Below, piece by piece: positions 12,240 to 20,509 of a stretch of 33,356 nucleotides of DNA; the stretch's first letter is position 1, and every line of letters starts with the position of its first letter. The position numbers were made by a program, and so were the translations under genes. Source of the DNA: a virus; IMG/VR virus record IMGVR_UViG_3300032265_000173, positions 1 to 33,356 of that record; one strand, 5' to 3'. The notes under the pieces were generated by a model. The model was not told the origin of the DNA. It was given only the letters and a program-made list of their open reading frames with translations, and did no database searches.

Positions 12240-13365
12240 AAACGCTCGCAAGCACTCTCAGCGTAACCTTGACGCTATTGCGGCTTCTCTGCTAAAGTTT
12301 GGCCAGCGCAAGCCTCTGGTTGTTCACCGTGGCGTTGTCTTAGCGGGCAACGGAACTCTAGAGGCCGCGCGTTCTCTTGGCTGGACAGAGATTGATGTTG
12401 CCGAAGTTCCCAATGATTGGGATATGGATACGGCTAAAGCCTATGCGCTCGCCGATAACAGAACGGCTGAACTGGCTGAGTGGGATGAATCTGAACTCGC
12501 CAAACAATTATTAGAACTTGTAGATAACGAGTGGGATATAGCCGAATTAGGCTTTGAGATGCCACAGGTTATTGAAGTTGAGCCTGTTGACGAAGACGAT
12601 GTACCGGAAGCCCCGGCAGAGCCTAAAACTAAATTAGGAGATGTGTGGCAACTAGGTAAGCACCGTTTAGTCTGCGGAGACTCTACTGATGTGACGGTTC
12701 TAGACAAACTCCTAGGAAATGAAAAGGCTGATCTAGTCTGGACGGATCCACCATACGGCGTAAGTTATGTGGGCAAAACTAAAGATGCTCTTACTATTGA
12801 AAACGATACGCTTAATATTGCCGAACTTGAAGAATTCTTGCGTTCTGCTTTTAATGCAATTTTTACTGCTACAAAGCCCGGTGCTTGTTGGTATGTAGCC
12901 GCGCCTTCGGGCAACTTGTTTCAAGCCTTTAGCATTCCTTTATCAGAATTAGAAGTATGGCGGCACACCCTTGTATGGGTAAAGGACACCCTTGTTATGG
13001 GGCGCGCCGACTATCACTACCGCCACGAATCTATCTTCTATGGCTGGACACCGGGAGCGGCGCATCAAACCCCGCCAGACCGCAAGCAAGACACTATTTG
13101 GGAAATAAAGCGCCCAAAGGCCAACAAGGAACACCCTACGATGAAGCCAGTTGAACTTATTGAGCGCGCTATTCAGAACTCTAGCCTTGCAGGTCAATTA
13201 GTCCTAGATGCCTTTGGTGGCTCAGGGTCTACCCTTATTGCGTGTGAGCAGACAAAGCGCGTGGCTAGGCTAATAGAGCTAGACCCTAAATACTGTGATG
13301 TTATTGTGACCCGATGGGAGAACCTTACAGGGCTAAAAGCCGAGCTTGTTACTGTAAGTAATTAA
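12202..13365 (+). CDS. ParB-like/DNA methyltransferase fusion
   Basis: A 387-residue protein, GTG start behind GGAAGG. The N-terminal ParB-like module (about 1-95) has DPKNARKHS, a KFGQRKPLVV strand, LAGNGTLEAAR and ADNRTAELA. A linker rich in acidic and proline residues leads to an amino-methyltransferase with TDPPYG at about 181-186 and FGGSGST at about 338-344, i.e. catalytic motif before SAM motif (beta class), plus HPTMKP. It would methylate adenine N6 or cytosine N4. No cognate nuclease is near, so it is probably an orphan enzyme protecting phage DNA, expressed just before packaging. Confidence 0.9.
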   Translation: MKISITELSLDPKNARKHSQRNLDAIAASLLKFGQRKPLVVHRGVVLAGNGTLEAARSLGWTEIDVAEVPNDWDMDTAKAYALADNRTAELAEWDESELAKQLLELVDNEWDIAELGFEMPQVIEVEPVDEDDVPEAPAEPKTKLGDVWQLGKHRLVCGDSTDVTVLDKLLGNEKADLVWTDPPYGVSYVGKTKDALTIENDTLNIAELEEFLRSAFNAIFTATKPGACWYVAAPSGNLFQAFSIPLSELEVWRHTLVWVKDTLVMGRADYHYRHESIFYGWTPGAAHQTPPDRKQDTIWEIKRPKANKEHPTMKPVELIERAIQNSSLAGQLVLDAFGGSGSTLIACEQTKRVARLIELDPKYCDVIVTRWENLTGLKAELVTVSN

Positions 13366-13369
13366 CACT

Positions 13370-13990
13370 ATGGCTAATAACAGTGCAGTACCAGAACCCG
13401 ATTTAGTAGATAAAGAAGTCAAAGTCCTAGAGCTTCGCCGGGCAGGATTGACTTGGCAGAGGATCGCCGAAGAGACAGGCTACGCAACCCATGTAGGCGC
13501 TTACGCCGCATACAAGCGGGCTATCAAGCGTACTCAGCAACAACCCGCAGACGAGCTACGCGAAGCAGAATTAGACCGCATAGATAGACTTCAATTAGCA
13601 CTTTGGCCTAAAGCCATGAAAGGCGATAACGCTTCTATTAACACGATTGTTCGCCTTATGGAAAGAAGGGCTAGACTTCTTGGACTTGATACCGCAATCA
13701 AGATCCAGCAAGACATAACCACTTGGACAGGCGATGAATCCATTGATAGAGCAGTTAGAGACCTTGCCGCGTTACTCACCGCAAACGATGCAGATAGCAC
13801 AAGCACGAGTGCAGTGGCAGAGCATACAAGCGAGGCAGAACCAGTTGCCGCCGGAAACGAACTGGAAGAACTGGCTGATTCTGTCGGGGCGCGGGTGGGG
13901 CAAGACTCGGACAGGCTCGGAGTGGATAGTTTGGAAAGCCTTACAACAACCCAAGACGAGATGGGCAGTAGTAGCCTCGACCTCGGCTGA
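13370..13990 (+). CDS. small terminase-like protein
   Basis: A 206-residue frame. The first part is a DNA-binding helix-turn-helix (VLELRRAGLTWQRIAEETGY), then an oligomerisation-like helix (LDRIDRLQLALWPKAMKGD, INTIVRLMERRARLLGLD), the usual small-terminase plan upstream of a large terminase. It would recognise the packaging site. The last 84 residues or so are a Ser/Thr/acidic low-complexity tail encoded in the 257 bases that overlap the large terminase gene in another frame; whether this tail is functional is unclear. Ribosome site weak. Confidence 0.78.
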   Translation: MANNSAVPEPDLVDKEVKVLELRRAGLTWQRIAEETGYATHVGAYAAYKRAIKRTQQQPADELREAELDRIDRLQLALWPKAMKGDNASINTIVRLMERRARLLGLDTAIKIQQDITTWTGDESIDRAVRDLAALLTANDADSTSTSAVAEHTSEAEPVAAGNELEELADSVGARVGQDSDRLGVDSLESLTTTQDEMGSSSLDLG

Positions 13991-15128
13991 TATTACTGAT
14001 ACCTGTTTTGAGGGTGAGTCGGGGATTATCTCGGTACTCAATCGCTACGGTATCTATGACGAGAACTCTTACAACCGTACACGCTCGGCTTATACGCTTC
14101 CTAACGGATCGCGCATTAAAGGCTTCTCGGCTGAAAAGCCCGACAGACTTCGCGGCCCACAACATCATGGCGCTTGGTGTGACGAGTTAGCGGCTTGGGA
14201 GTATCCCGATACTTGGGATCAGTTGCAGTTTGGACTTCGCTTAGGCGTACATCCTCAGACGGTAGTTACGACTACTCCGCGCCCTACTAAGATTATTAAA
14301 GAGCTAATTAAAGATAGCGATACAATCGTTACTCGCGGTTCTACTTATGAGAACGCCGATAACCTCGCCGCCTCAACCCTTATCACTTTACAGACCAAGT
14401 ACGCCGATACAAGGCTGGGCCGCCAAGAACTCTTTGGTGAAATCCTAGATGACAACCCCGGCGCTCTGTGGACTCGTTCTATGCTAGAAACTGCAAGAGT
14501 AAAAGATGCTCCGTATCTAACTCGCGTAGTTGTCGGTATTGACCCCGCAGTTACTAGTGGTGAGGATTCAGACTCTACGGGTATCGTAGTCGCTGGCATG
14601 AGTCCAGACGGTCACTATTACATTCTTGCAGATTACACACTCAAGGCTTCCCCCCAAATGTGGGCTGAGAAAGCCGTATATGCCTTTGAACTACACAAAG
14701 CAGACCGCATCATCGCTGAAACGAATAACGGCGGCGATTTGGTAGTTTATCTCTTGCAACAAGTAAAGAACACAATCCCGGTAAAGAAAGTCACCGCCTC
14801 ACGCGGTAAAGCAGTACGAGCAGAACCTATCGCCGCTCTCTCCGAGCAAGGCAAACTTCACATGGTCGGATACTTCCCCGAGTTAGAAGATGAATTATGC
14901 GAGTATGAACCCGGTGTGAGTAGTAAATCGCCTGACCGTATGGATGCAATGGTTTGGGCAGTAACAGAACTGAGTGAAGGCTCAAATGCGCTGAATTACC
15001 TTTCTGCGCTCGCGGTATTCTGCCCTAGTTGCAGGATGCCTGCGCCTAAATCCACTAAATTCTGCCCGAAATGCAACACACTCATTGGAGAACCTGATGC
15101 CATCACAAGCGATAAGCCAAACGCCTGA
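13734..15128 (+). CDS. terminase large subunit with C-terminal zinc ribbon
   Basis: A 464-residue packaging motor. Walker A is SGRGWGKTRTG (about 51-61), the acidic Walker B site GAWCDELAAW, and motif III TTTPRPTK. The nuclease domain has GIDPAVTSGEDSDSTG, ETNNGGD and DRMDAMVWAV, the three acidic clusters that cut concatemers. Typical large terminases stop near here, but this one continues with a four-Cys zinc ribbon (C430/C433, C444/C447) and a short tail. Start ATG 13734 lies inside the small terminase gene; the N-terminal 50 residues (MNPLIEQLET...NQLPPETNW) match normal terminase starts, supporting it. Cytoplasmic, docks on the portal. Confidence 0.95.
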   Translation: MNPLIEQLETLPRYSPQTMQIAQARVQWQSIQARQNQLPPETNWKNWLILSGRGWGKTRTGSEWIVWKALQQPKTRWAVVASTSADITDTCFEGESGIISVLNRYGIYDENSYNRTRSAYTLPNGSRIKGFSAEKPDRLRGPQHHGAWCDELAAWEYPDTWDQLQFGLRLGVHPQTVVTTTPRPTKIIKELIKDSDTIVTRGSTYENADNLAASTLITLQTKYADTRLGRQELFGEILDDNPGALWTRSMLETARVKDAPYLTRVVVGIDPAVTSGEDSDSTGIVVAGMSPDGHYYILADYTLKASPQMWAEKAVYAFELHKADRIIAETNNGGDLVVYLLQQVKNTIPVKKVTASRGKAVRAEPIAALSEQGKLHMVGYFPELEDELCEYEPGVSSKSPDRMDAMVWAVTELSEGSNALNYLSALAVFCPSCRMPAPKSTKFCPKCNTLIGEPDAITSDKPNA

Positions 15129-15456
15129 TCCGCTTAACATTACAGTTCGCCAAAATCAGGAATGGGCTATTACTTTCTCCTATACAGATTCAACTGGAAC
15201 GCTGATCTCTTTGGCTGGATATACGCCACTACTTCAGTTCCGGACATCTGCGCTCGCTAAGACAACTGCGCTTTCTCTTACAGTTGGCAACGGCATTACC
15301 TTTAACCCAACATCATTGCCACAGGTTCAAGTAGATACAACAATCAACTGCGCTCCCGGCAAGTACGAGTGGGATCTTAAACTCACGCCTTCTAACGGCT
15401 CTTCTATCTTCCTAGGTGTCGGAACTGTTCAAGTCAATGCTGAGGTTTCTCGATGA
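15097..15456 (+). CDS. small beta-rich virion protein ahead of collagen-like fibre
   Basis: A 119-residue protein started at ATG 15097 with GGAG 6 nt before it, overlapping the terminase end in a different frame. Mostly beta strands (ITVRQNQEWAITFSYTDSTG, PLLQFRTSALAKTTALSLTV, YEWDLKLTPSNG). It resembles the small beta-sandwich baseplate or fibre-attachment proteins encoded before fibres in siphophages, but similarity is by shape only. Ends in GATGA overlap with the fibre gene, so translation is coupled. Confidence 0.65.
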   Translation: MPSQAISQTPDPLNITVRQNQEWAITFSYTDSTGTLISLAGYTPLLQFRTSALAKTTALSLTVGNGITFNPTSLPQVQVDTTINCAPGKYEWDLKLTPSNGSSIFLGVGTVQVNAEVSR

Positions 15457-17432
15457 CCGATAACATCAATGTATCGCCCGTAACGCCTCAGATCGTTGTC
15501 TCTGCGGCTGGCGCTCGCGGTGTTCAAGGAGCTACTGGAATACAAGGAGCGCAAGGCGTTCAAGGCACTCAGGGCGTACAAGGCACTCAGGGTCTATTGG
15601 GATTGCAAGGCGTACAAGGAACTCAAGGCACTCAAGGGGTTCAAGGAACTCAAGGCTTCTTGGGTACGCAAGGAACTGTTGGAGCGCAAGGCACACAGGG
15701 CGTACAGGGAACTCAAGGCGTACAGGGCTTGCTTGGATTGCAAGGCATCACAGGCGCTCAAGGTACAACTGGAACGCAAGGAGCTACTGGTACTCAGGGA
15801 TTAGTTGGTATTCAAGGTGCTATTGGTACTCAGGGAACAACTGGCGCTACAGGCGCTCAGGGAGTTCAAGGTTTACAAGGCCGCCAAGGTACAACAGGTA
15901 TTCAGGGTACAAACGGCACACAGGGAACTACTGGTACTCAGGGTACAACCGGAACTCAAGGTTTAACTGGTATTCAAGGAACTCTTGGCACTCAAGGAAC
16001 TACTGGCACATCAATTCAAGGAACTACTGGCGCTCAAGGCGTTCAAGGTATTCAAGGATTGCAGGGTCTTGGAGATCGCTACGCGACAAACTCCACAACT
16101 TCATTTGCTCTTGGTATAGGTGGATCAATCTCCATCACCGTAGGAACTGCACTTTCATATTCGGTTGGTCAATCTATCGTTGCCGCATACAACGGAACAA
16201 ACTATCAACTAGGAACTGTTACCGCTTACAATGTAGCAACAGGCGCTCTTACCTTTACGCAGACAACATTTGTAGGAACAGGCACATACGCTTCTTGGGC
16301 AGTCAATTTAGACGGCGCGCAAGGTATTCAGGGCGTTCAAGGAACTATCGGTACAGGCACTCAAGGTGCTACAGGTAGCCAAGGTACTATTGGTATTCAA
16401 GGTGCGGTTGGAACTCAAGGCGCTCTTGGCTTGCAAGGAGCTACAGGTTCTAATGGCTCAACAGGCACACAAGGAACAACAGGCACACAGGGCTTAACTG
16501 GTATTCAAGGTCTAACTGGAAATACTGGAAATACTGGCTCTCAAGGTACTACTGGTACAACTGGAAATACCGGATCGCAGGGAACTACAGGAACTCAGGG
16601 CGCGACAGGTACACAGGGTTTAATTGGAACACAGGGAACTACAGGTACTCAAGGTACTGCTGGATTTGTAGGTTCTAACGGTTCGCAAGGTACTCAAGGT
16701 ATCCAAGGAATTCAGGGCAATCAAGGTACAACAGGATTGCAAGGAACAACAGGTGCTACAGGCTCACAAGGTACAACTGGTTCTCAGGGAACGACTGGAT
16801 TCCAAGGTACTACGGGAGCGACAGGTTCTCAGGGAACTACGGGCTTGCAAGGTACTACTGGTACATCAGGCTCTAACGGCTCGCAGGGTACTACGGGTAC
16901 ACAGGGAACTACTGGATCAACTGGTAGCCAAGGCACCCAAGGCACTACTGGACTTCAGGGAACTCAAGGCACACTTGGCCTACAGGGGCTTCAGGGAACT
17001 ACTCCCACCGTATCTCTCCAGCAATGGCGCAAGGCAGCATCAGGTGGAGAAACTTCACTATCTGGCACAGATGATTTCTCCACTTCGCTTTCTTATGTAG
17101 TTGGCGCTGAACAAGTATTCATCAACGGCGTACTTCTAGAGCGTGGAGTGGACTACACCGCCTCAACAGGTACTTCAATCACAGGACTAACTGCCTTGAT
17201 CGCTGGCGATATCTCTACCGTTATCTCGCCATCATCTTTCACAATCGCTAACGCTATCCAATCTACACAGATCGCCGCTAAGGGTGATTTGATTGTAGGT
17301 ACTGGTTCGGGTACATATACCAATCAGGGCGTAGGCGGCAACCTTCAAGTATTACTAGCAGATTCCTCACAAGGCGATGGCGTTCGTTGGGGCGATGACC
17401 TACAAATCCTACAAATTATGGGAGCAAGATAA
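15453..17432 (+). CDS. collagen-like tail fibre
   Basis: A 659-residue fibre. After a short head (about 1-20, NVSPVTPQIVVSAAGA) there are two Gly-X-Y collagen-like arms (about 21-206 and about 288-517) made of units such as GTQGVQG and GTTGTQG. They are separated by a non-collagen beta island of about 80 residues (DRYATNSTT...), and followed by a C-terminal globular tip (about 518-659) that ends KGDLIVGTGSG...DDLQILQIMGAR, a KGDLI motif also seen in other phage fibres. The arms are expected to form a triple helix and the tip to bind the receptor or a partner. Starts in an ATGA overlap with the preceding gene. Confidence 0.88.
   Translation: MTDNINVSPVTPQIVVSAAGARGVQGATGIQGAQGVQGTQGVQGTQGLLGLQGVQGTQGTQGVQGTQGFLGTQGTVGAQGTQGVQGTQGVQGLLGLQGITGAQGTTGTQGATGTQGLVGIQGAIGTQGTTGATGAQGVQGLQGRQGTTGIQGTNGTQGTTGTQGTTGTQGLTGIQGTLGTQGTTGTSIQGTTGAQGVQGIQGLQGLGDRYATNSTTSFALGIGGSISITVGTALSYSVGQSIVAAYNGTNYQLGTVTAYNVATGALTFTQTTFVGTGTYASWAVNLDGAQGIQGVQGTIGTGTQGATGSQGTIGIQGAVGTQGALGLQGATGSNGSTGTQGTTGTQGLTGIQGLTGNTGNTGSQGTTGTTGNTGSQGTTGTQGATGTQGLIGTQGTTGTQGTAGFVGSNGSQGTQGIQGIQGNQGTTGLQGTTGATGSQGTTGSQGTTGFQGTTGATGSQGTTGLQGTTGTSGSNGSQGTTGTQGTTGSTGSQGTQGTTGLQGTQGTLGLQGLQGTTPTVSLQQWRKAASGGETSLSGTDDFSTSLSYVVGAEQVFINGVLLERGVDYTASTGTSITGLTALIAGDISTVISPSSFTIANAIQSTQIAAKGDLIVGTGSGTYTNQGVGGNLQVLLADSSQGDGVRWGDDLQILQIMGAR
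15520..17000 (+). repeat. collagen-coding repetitive DNA
   Basis: Two tracts (about 15520-16070 and 16315-17000) consist of degenerate 9- and 18-base units built on GGNACNCAAGGN with many near-identical copies. This is coding repeat DNA rather than CRISPR, and is prone to unequal recombination, so fibre length may vary between isolates. A unique 245-base stretch separates the tracts. Confidence 0.85.
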
Positions 17433-17737
17433 TGGCAGTTTCAGCAAAGACCCTATATCGCGGTGCGGCTTCAACAACGCTCACAACGACTCTCTACACC
17501 GTACCTTCTGCCACAACAACAGTTGTTACAGAGATCATGGTCGCTAATACTGCCGCTTCTTCTGCTACCTTCACTATTTATATGAACGGCACAATTATTG
17601 CTAACACAATTACAGTTGGCGCAAATGACACCACCGTTATCCCTTGCAAGCAAACTCTTGCCGCAACTCAGACTATTCAGGGCGGCGCTAGTGCTACAAC
17701 TGTAAATCTCTCCATTACAGGAGTGGAGATCGCATAG
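17432..17737 (+). CDS. small Thr-rich virion protein
   Basis: A 101-residue beta-rich protein, ATG 17432 in TAATG overlap with the fibre stop, rich in Thr and Ala (AKTLYRGAASTTLTTTLYTV, then TFTIYMNGTIIANTITVG). Pattern fits a small beta-sandwich fibre or decoration protein. The next gene starts GTG in its stop overlap. Structural role inferred from place and composition. Confidence 0.65.
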   Translation: MAVSAKTLYRGAASTTLTTTLYTVPSATTTVVTEIMVANTAASSATFTIYMNGTIIANTITVGANDTTVIPCKQTLAATQTIQGGASATTVNLSITGVEIA

Positions 17738-18360
17738 TGGCAAGCATATTTAAGTTGTCCAACCAGTCGGTTGCGACAGGCTTACAGGCGCATTATGACG
17801 ATATGTTGGCGGGTAATCCGTTCTTCAATCCTTGGGCCCCTGCTCCTAGTTACGACTCTATTGCTACAGTAACAGTCGGTTCGGGCGGTTCATCTAGCAT
17901 TTCCTTTACTTCAATTCCTAGCACTTATACGCATTTGCAGATTCGTGGCATTGGAAGATTGACAAATGCAGTTTCATCTAATGATGCAAGCCTGAGATTC
18001 AATACAGATTCAGGCAGCAATTATGCTCATCATCATTTATACGGTAATGGCGCATCTGCATCAACACCCGGAACTGGTTCAACCACATCGTCAATTTTGG
18101 TTTCTTATGGTGGTTTTCCCGGAACCAATACAACCACAACTGCGTTTTCTGGATTTGTTATTGACATTTTGGATTATGCAAGTACCTCTAAAAATAAAAC
18201 TGTTAGAGGTTTAATTGGTTATGATGCTAATGGAAGTGGCGAACTTAGTCTGTTTTCGGGTCTTTGGTTTAACAGCACTATTGCTGGCATATTTCAAATA
18301 GATTTTAGCGGTGTAACTTTTGCACAGTATTCTCAATTTGCACTTTACGGGGTAAAATAA
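17737..18360 (+). CDS. adhesin-like tail protein, copy 1 of related family
   Basis: A 207-residue protein with GTG start. After an N-terminal attachment part (about 1-44) it has the repeated adhesin domain: SGGSSSISFTSIPSTYTHLQI...AQYSQFALYGVK, shared with the next two genes (SIPSTYTDL...YSLYG; NIPQTGYTDL...YSTFSLYG). The shared domain is about 150 residues of beta strands. Probably binds cell-surface glycans or proteins. Codons are AT-rich in the middle compared with the collagen gene. Confidence 0.72.
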   Translation: MASIFKLSNQSVATGLQAHYDDMLAGNPFFNPWAPAPSYDSIATVTVGSGGSSSISFTSIPSTYTHLQIRGIGRLTNAVSSNDASLRFNTDSGSNYAHHHLYGNGASASTPGTGSTTSSILVSYGGFPGTNTTTTAFSGFVIDILDYASTSKNKTVRGLIGYDANGSGELSLFSGLWFNSTIAGIFQIDFSGVTFAQYSQFALYGVK

Positions 18361-18361
18361 A

Positions 18362-18856
18362 ATGGCAGCAGCAAATACATATACTCCGATATTTACAACG
18401 ACTCTTTCAAGCACTGCTTCAAGTGTAACTTTTTCAAGTATCCCATCTACTTATACTGACTTGATATTAGTATGTAACCCATTATCAACATCAGGTGATA
18501 CATATATTCAATTCAATGGAGATACTGCCACAAACTATTCATCAACTGTTTTATATGGCAATGCAGTTCCTGCTATTGGTTCTACCAGAACATCTTCTGA
18601 TTCTAAAATTTATTTAGACTGGCAAGCGACATCAACAACAACTGGCGCAACCAGTTACATTGTTTCAATAAACAATTATGCTAATACAACAACATACAAA
18701 ACAACTCTTGGCCGAGGAAATCAACCCTCCGCTGGAGTGGATGTCATTGTTGGTTTATGGCGCAGCACCAGCGCAATCAATTCAATAAAAATTACTGCGG
18801 TTGGTACTTTGCAAATTGGCACAACATATTCACTTTACGGAATACTTGCGGCTTAG
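18362..18856 (+). CDS. adhesin-like tail protein, copy 2
   Basis: A 164-residue protein that is essentially the shared adhesin domain alone: TLSSTASSVTFSSIPSTYTDL at the start and IGTTYSLYGILAA at the end. It lacks the longer N-terminal attachment section of copy 1. It is separated from it by a single base. Function inferred as receptor binding, from kinship with its neighbours and place in the tail-fibre block. Confidence 0.72.
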   Translation: MAAANTYTPIFTTTLSSTASSVTFSSIPSTYTDLILVCNPLSTSGDTYIQFNGDTATNYSSTVLYGNAVPAIGSTRTSSDSKIYLDWQATSTTTGATSYIVSINNYANTTTYKTTLGRGNQPSAGVDVIVGLWRSTSAINSIKITAVGTLQIGTTYSLYGILAA

Positions 18857-18865
18857 GGGGCAATA

Positions 18866-20260
18866 ATGGCAAATACACTCGTACTCTTAGAACGCATTAC
18901 GGTAGGAGCAGCAGGAGCATCTTCTGTTGTTTTCAGCAACATTCCGCAGACTGGTTATACGGATTTGAAAGTTGTATGGTCAGCAAAAACTGCTGGCACT
19001 TCAACCAACTATGCTGCTTGTCACTTCACGCTCAATAATGACACAACAACAAATCAGTATGTTCAAAGAAGATTGAGAAACAATCAAGGAACCGCTGATA
19101 CAGATGGTCAGACATATATCTTTTTAGATAACTCTTATGCAGATTCCAGCATTTCCGCTAACGCAAATGTATTTTCTCAACACGAGTTCTATATTCCTAA
19201 CTACACATCTTCCAATCAGAAGTCCATTGATTTTGTTACAACAATGGAAGGTAACTACGCCACATCAGGTTTTTATGGAAACATCATTGGCGCTGGTTTA
19301 TACAAAGGAACTTCTCCAATCACAAGTATTGAATGTTATGCAGATGGTTCTTCATTTGCCCAATACTCAACCTTCTCCCTATACGGCGTATCAGCCGTAG
19401 GCACTACCCCTACCAAGGCTCCAAAGGCTCTTGGCGGTAGCATCATTGAGACTGACGGTACTTACTGGTATCACGCTTTCCTATCATCAGGAACATTTAC
19501 ACCAGCCGTAGGATTGTCTTGCGACATTCTCGTAGTCGCTGGCGGCGGTGGTGGTGCTTCAGACTTAGGTGGCGGCGGCGGTGCAGGTGGCGTACTCGCT
19601 TTTGCTGCTCAAGGACTTACTGCTAATACTGGATATACCGCAACAGTCGGCGCTGGCGGTGCTGCTCAAACTACTGGAAGCACTAATGGTAATAACGGAA
19701 GTAACTCACAATTTGGTTCATTGACCGCTTCTGTTGGTGGCGGTGGTGGAGCGCATTATGATACCAATGGTCTTGCAGGTGGTTCAGGCGGTGGTTCAGG
19801 TAGATGGACAAGCGGAACAAACGGAACTATTGGTGGAACGGCCACTTCAGGTCAAGGTAATAATGGTGGCGGTGACATAACTTCCGATAGCAATGGTTGG
19901 TACACAGGTGGTGGCGGTGGTGCAGGTGCAGTAGGTGGAACCGCAACAACTACTTCATCAGGTAGTGGTGGTGCAGGAGTAAATACCTATACTGGTTTTG
20001 GTTCTCTTACAACTGCTTTATCAACACTTGGATTAGGTGCAGGTGGTTATATTGCTGGCGGTGGTGGTGGCGGTGCATATAATGCTAAAACTGCTGGAAC
20101 CGCAGGTTCAGGTGGTGCTGGTGCTGGTTCCAATGTAGGTAGCAGCGCAGGAAATAATGCCACTCCCAATACTGGTTCTGGCGGTGGTGGCGGTTCATCA
20201 TCAACAGGTCTTGGTGGTGCTGGTGGTTCAGGTCTTATTATCGTTCGTTACGCAGTCTAA
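18866..20260 (+). CDS. adhesin copy 3 fused to glycine-rich domain
   Basis: A 464-residue protein. The first 175 residues are the shared adhesin domain (VFSNIPQTGYTDLKVVW ... YSTFSLYGVSAVG). A linker with IIETDGTYWYHAFLSSGTF leads to a large glycine-rich region (about 224-460) with GGGGGA blocks, ending GGSGLIIVRYAV, a layout typical of phage receptor-binding tips with polyglycine-type packing. GGGGGC precedes ATG 18866. Together these suggest the most exposed receptor-binding component. Confidence 0.82.
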   Translation: MANTLVLLERITVGAAGASSVVFSNIPQTGYTDLKVVWSAKTAGTSTNYAACHFTLNNDTTTNQYVQRRLRNNQGTADTDGQTYIFLDNSYADSSISANANVFSQHEFYIPNYTSSNQKSIDFVTTMEGNYATSGFYGNIIGAGLYKGTSPITSIECYADGSSFAQYSTFSLYGVSAVGTTPTKAPKALGGSIIETDGTYWYHAFLSSGTFTPAVGLSCDILVVAGGGGGASDLGGGGGAGGVLAFAAQGLTANTGYTATVGAGGAAQTTGSTNGNNGSNSQFGSLTASVGGGGGAHYDTNGLAGGSGGGSGRWTSGTNGTIGGTATSGQGNNGGGDITSDSNGWYTGGGGGAGAVGGTATTTSSGSGGAGVNTYTGFGSLTTALSTLGLGAGGYIAGGGGGGAYNAKTAGTAGSGGAGAGSNVGSSAGNNATPNTGSGGGGGSSSTGLGGAGGSGLIIVRYAV

Positions 20261-20273
20261 GGAGAAGTAACAA

Positions 20274-20501
20274 ATGGCTGATACAAAGTTAGTAGTAGAT
20301 TGCTCAACAGGAGCAGTTGTGGAGTTTGAACTTACTCCAGAGGAAATTGCAGAGCGTGATGCTATGGCTGCTCAGGCTGAGTCTGATCGTGTAGCGCGTG
20401 AGGCTGAGATCGCCGCTGCTAACGCCGCTAAGGAATCTGCTCAGGCTAAACTCGCTGCTCTTGGATTGACCCCAGAAGAAATCGCCGCACTTTCTAAGTA
20501 A
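20274..20501 (+). CDS. small fibre-associated helical protein
   Basis: A 75-residue protein with a short beta start (TKLVVDCSTGAVVEFELT), then an Ala/Glu-rich helix (about 22-75) with EEIAERDAMAAQAESDR. It resembles the small proteins placed after phage fibres that act in fibre assembly, in shape and size. AAGGAG precedes the start. Chaperone role is inferred. Confidence 0.65.
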   Translation: MADTKLVVDCSTGAVVEFELTPEEIAERDAMAAQAESDRVAREAEIAAANAAKESAQAKLAALGLTPEEIAALSK

Positions 20502-20509
20502 GGATCATT

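Noticed and set aside
12949-13197. Reverse frames in the methyltransferase gene
   Set aside because: They run through conserved methyltransferase motifs on the other strand and lack support of their own.
15496-15804. Alternative forward frame of 102 codons in the collagen gene
   Set aside because: It is a by-product of repeated codons in the true frame, giving a monotonous basic product.
15520-17000. Repeats examined as a CRISPR array
   Set aside because: Units are short, directly contiguous without unique spacers, and translate in frame to Gly-X-Y; this is coding repeat DNA.
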